Shown here in pieces: positions 62,201 to 64,000 of a stretch of DNA of 64,000 bases. A model generated the notes under the pieces. It did no database searches. It was not told the DNA's origin and saw nothing but the letters and a program-made list of their open reading frames with translations. Source of the stretch: Limonium bicolor (taxonomy: Eukaryota > Streptophyta > Magnoliopsida > Caryophyllales > Plumbaginaceae); contig CM041776.1 in NCBI GenBank assembly GCA_023374045.1, forward strand, positions 124,525,733 through 124,589,732, given 5' to 3'. Numbering within the stretch: the first letter of the stretch is position 1; each line of letters opens with the position of its first letter. Position numbers and translations under genes: made by a program.

Positions 62201-62323
62201 AACATGGAGGAAACATGATTTTTCTTTGAGATTCCTTACCTAGAAGCAAAGGAGAGTAATATATGTCAAAATACAAGCTCAAGCTCCTTCAATGGTGGAA
62301 CACCTTGGCACCGAAATGGGGCT
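59235..62323 (-). mobile_element. Long LTR of the diverged family (LTR W), cut by the gap
   Basis: Starts TGTAACACCCCTAC and keeps the array LTR landmarks in order: CGCAGCGG, a GTTAAC/GTTAAC stem-loop at about 59325-59345, CGGTCTGATG then CTCCCGAGC, CCCCTAGGGGGTCAGC near 59627 (array: CCCCCGAGGGGGTCAGC), the hairpin block at 60.6 kb, and a final part aligning with LTR Z. No primer-site complement precedes it, so this is an outer end (3' LTR in element sense) or a solo LTR. The preceding GCATG would be its target duplication. The right end lies in or beyond the gap. Confidence 0.75.
60605..60950. repeat. Five phased CCGACCGA hairpins in LTR W
   Basis: Hairpins start at about 60607, 60680, 60754, 60828 and 60901, a spacing of 73-74 bases. 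Left arms read CCGACCGAACTT, CCGACCGACTT or CCGACCGACCTT; right arms read AAGTTCGGTCG, AAGTCCGGTC or AAGGTCGGTC. Several hairpins have a second, alternative right arm. At least four are followed by a CCAGAA- or CCAGTA-type word. It occupies the same place in the LTR as the GGTCCGGGTTT block of the array. Confidence 0.9.
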
Positions 62324-62823
62324 NNNNNNNNNNNNNNNNNNNNNNNNNNNNNNNNNNNNNNNNNNNNNNNNNNNNNNNNNNNNNNNNNNNNNNNNNNNNN
62401 NNNNNNNNNNNNNNNNNNNNNNNNNNNNNNNNNNNNNNNNNNNNNNNNNNNNNNNNNNNNNNNNNNNNNNNNNNNNNNNNNNNNNNNNNNNNNNNNNNNN
62501 NNNNNNNNNNNNNNNNNNNNNNNNNNNNNNNNNNNNNNNNNNNNNNNNNNNNNNNNNNNNNNNNNNNNNNNNNNNNNNNNNNNNNNNNNNNNNNNNNNNN
62601 NNNNNNNNNNNNNNNNNNNNNNNNNNNNNNNNNNNNNNNNNNNNNNNNNNNNNNNNNNNNNNNNNNNNNNNNNNNNNNNNNNNNNNNNNNNNNNNNNNNN
62701 NNNNNNNNNNNNNNNNNNNNNNNNNNNNNNNNNNNNNNNNNNNNNNNNNNNNNNNNNNNNNNNNNNNNNNNNNNNNNNNNNNNNNNNNNNNNNNNNNNNN
62801 NNNNNNNNNNNNNNNNNNNNNNN
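62324..62823. other. Assembly gap of 500 N
   Basis: Exactly 500 undetermined bases, a conventional fixed-size scaffold gap, so the real distance is unknown. Sequence on the two sides differs strongly in composition. Confidence 0.98.
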
Positions 62824-64000
62824 TATTTTGATGTAAATTAATAAGGGTTTTGAGTTTTTAAACATAAGTTATGATTTTTGCAAGTTACGGGTATTATGGA
62901 ATTATTTGGGTGATTTAAAAAGATATTTTTATGAAATAAAAATTTTATAATATGTCTAAAATGTTATAGTTATTGTATATTAAATTTGGGAATTGGGAAT
63001 TTTGGACAAGAGTAAATAGGTTTAAAAATTATGTTTATGGAATTTTCATAAGAATAACCTATAATATAAGGTTTTAAATGTAACCAAAAATTAAAGTATG
63101 GCTAGGTAATTAATTTTTAGGTTGTGGAAAATAAAGGAAACTAAATTAATATTTTATAACAGTATGTTTATAGATATTTTGGGTATTATCTTTTAGGTGA
63201 AGTAAAAGTTGTTTACACTTAAATATACTTATATGAGAAAAATAAAATGGGAACTTATATTAAATCGAGGTATTAAACTAAACTACATATTATTTTGGAG
63301 GTTAATATGTTGAATTAAACTAGGGCAAACACTTTATTTTATAAACCATATATCAGTTGTGGATATGTCTAAAAGGTATTAAATATAATTAAATACAATA
63401 AGCATTTCTTAAAGAATATTTTGGACAAATTCTAAGGAAAATATAAGTGTATAAGTAAACACACTAGAAGTAAATAAAACTAGTAACATATCTTATGGGG
63501 GACGTATTAAGAAGGAGAAATTGGGATAAATCTTATTCTTACGTGACAATTAAAAATATCAAAAGTTAATGTAGCATCTAGGTGGACTACTAGGGGGGAA
63601 ATACATATCGTAAACCTTTAATGGGTGATAAAGTGAGTTAGCCAAGCGTAACCAAAGGGTTTAAATAAACTAAACCTATAATCAGGAGAGGGTAAATGGA
63701 ATAAGTTAAGTATGCACTAAAGATTTAATTACGAGGTCTGGCTAGATCCTTAGGAGGGAGTAACTGTAAAACAAAACTATAGACTAATTAAAATGGGGGA
63801 TGTGTAGCATTATAGTGCTTTAACTAATTAATGCTTGGAATACTTTAATTATAGGTAATTAGTGGAAGTAGTTCGCATTTTCGAGTTTGGTGACTGCTTC
63901 TACATATACCAGGTACGATTCTCGTACTCAGATGCTTTTGGTGACGAATTTTATGGAACGTTTTGAGAAACGCTAAATGAGTATGAATGTATCTTGAAAG
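62824..64000. other. AT-rich sequence, possibly the 3' part of a plus-strand element
   Basis: About 1.2 kb, very A+T rich and purine-biased on the plus strand, without a usable frame. AAAATGGGGGA at 63790-63800 followed by TGTGTAGCAT looks like a polypurine tract abutting an LTR start on the plus strand. A GTACGAttcTCGTAC inverted repeat lies near 63914. The second LTR that would confirm this is not in the window. Confidence 0.3.

Noticed and set aside
62263..62865. Long frames across the N stretch
   Set aside because: They consist of undetermined bases and carry no information.

Overview
This window is plant nuclear DNA made almost entirely of LTR retrotransposons. I see no convincing host protein-coding gene, rRNA or tRNA gene. 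The plant assignment rests on the element types: a Ty3/gypsy family with very long LTRs and an initiator-Met-tRNA primer site (Tekay/Del-like), an Athila-like solo LTR, and a short-LTR element with a Tat-like primer site. I cannot name the species.

Positions 1-47880 form a tandem array of about 9.8 kb units. The period is not a simple satellite. It is a chain of one LTR retrotransposon family on the minus strand in which neighbouring elements share LTRs: INT-LTR-INT-LTR-INT-LTR-INT-LTR-INT-LTR. On the plus strand each LTR begins TGTAACACCCC and ends GGGGTATTTCA (length about 4.15-4.19 kb). It is preceded by the complement of a tRNA-iMet primer-binding site (GCTCTGATACCA) and, except for the last one, followed by the complement of a polypurine tract (ATCTTCCCCCCTTAAG). 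The window holds a partial internal domain (1-2782), four complete ones of 5.6 kb, and five LTRs. The second LTR carries a 1.66 kb Athila-like solo LTR. The array runs off the left edge and ends cleanly at 47880. The internal domains have no open gag-pol; stops are shared between copies, so coding loss came before amplification.

Positions 47881-54763 hold the right-hand parts of at least three related LTRs (ends at 48117, 50072 and 52418), probably a nested stack into which the array inserted. They are followed by 2.3 kb of diverged internal domain with a recognisable integrase relic on the minus strand (54228-54281). A plus-strand element with a 514 bp LTR (54764-55277), a Tat-like primer site and a non-coding interior with a 17-19 bp minisatellite cuts into that relic. 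Positions 57720-59234 are unassigned. A further long LTR of the diverged family runs from 59235 into a 500-base assembly gap (62324-62823). The last 1.2 kb is AT-rich with a possible polypurine tract and LTR start near 63790.

The most interesting signal is structural. Every long LTR of the array carries a block of five large hairpins spaced about 60-74 bp. The diverged LTR at 59235 carries an analogous block of five hairpins spaced 73-74 bp, built from a different sequence (CCGACCGA...TCGGTCGG instead of GGTCCGGGTTT...AAACCCGGACC). Small stem-loops in the LTR and internal domain also appear to keep their stems, in places with paired base changes, while loops change.
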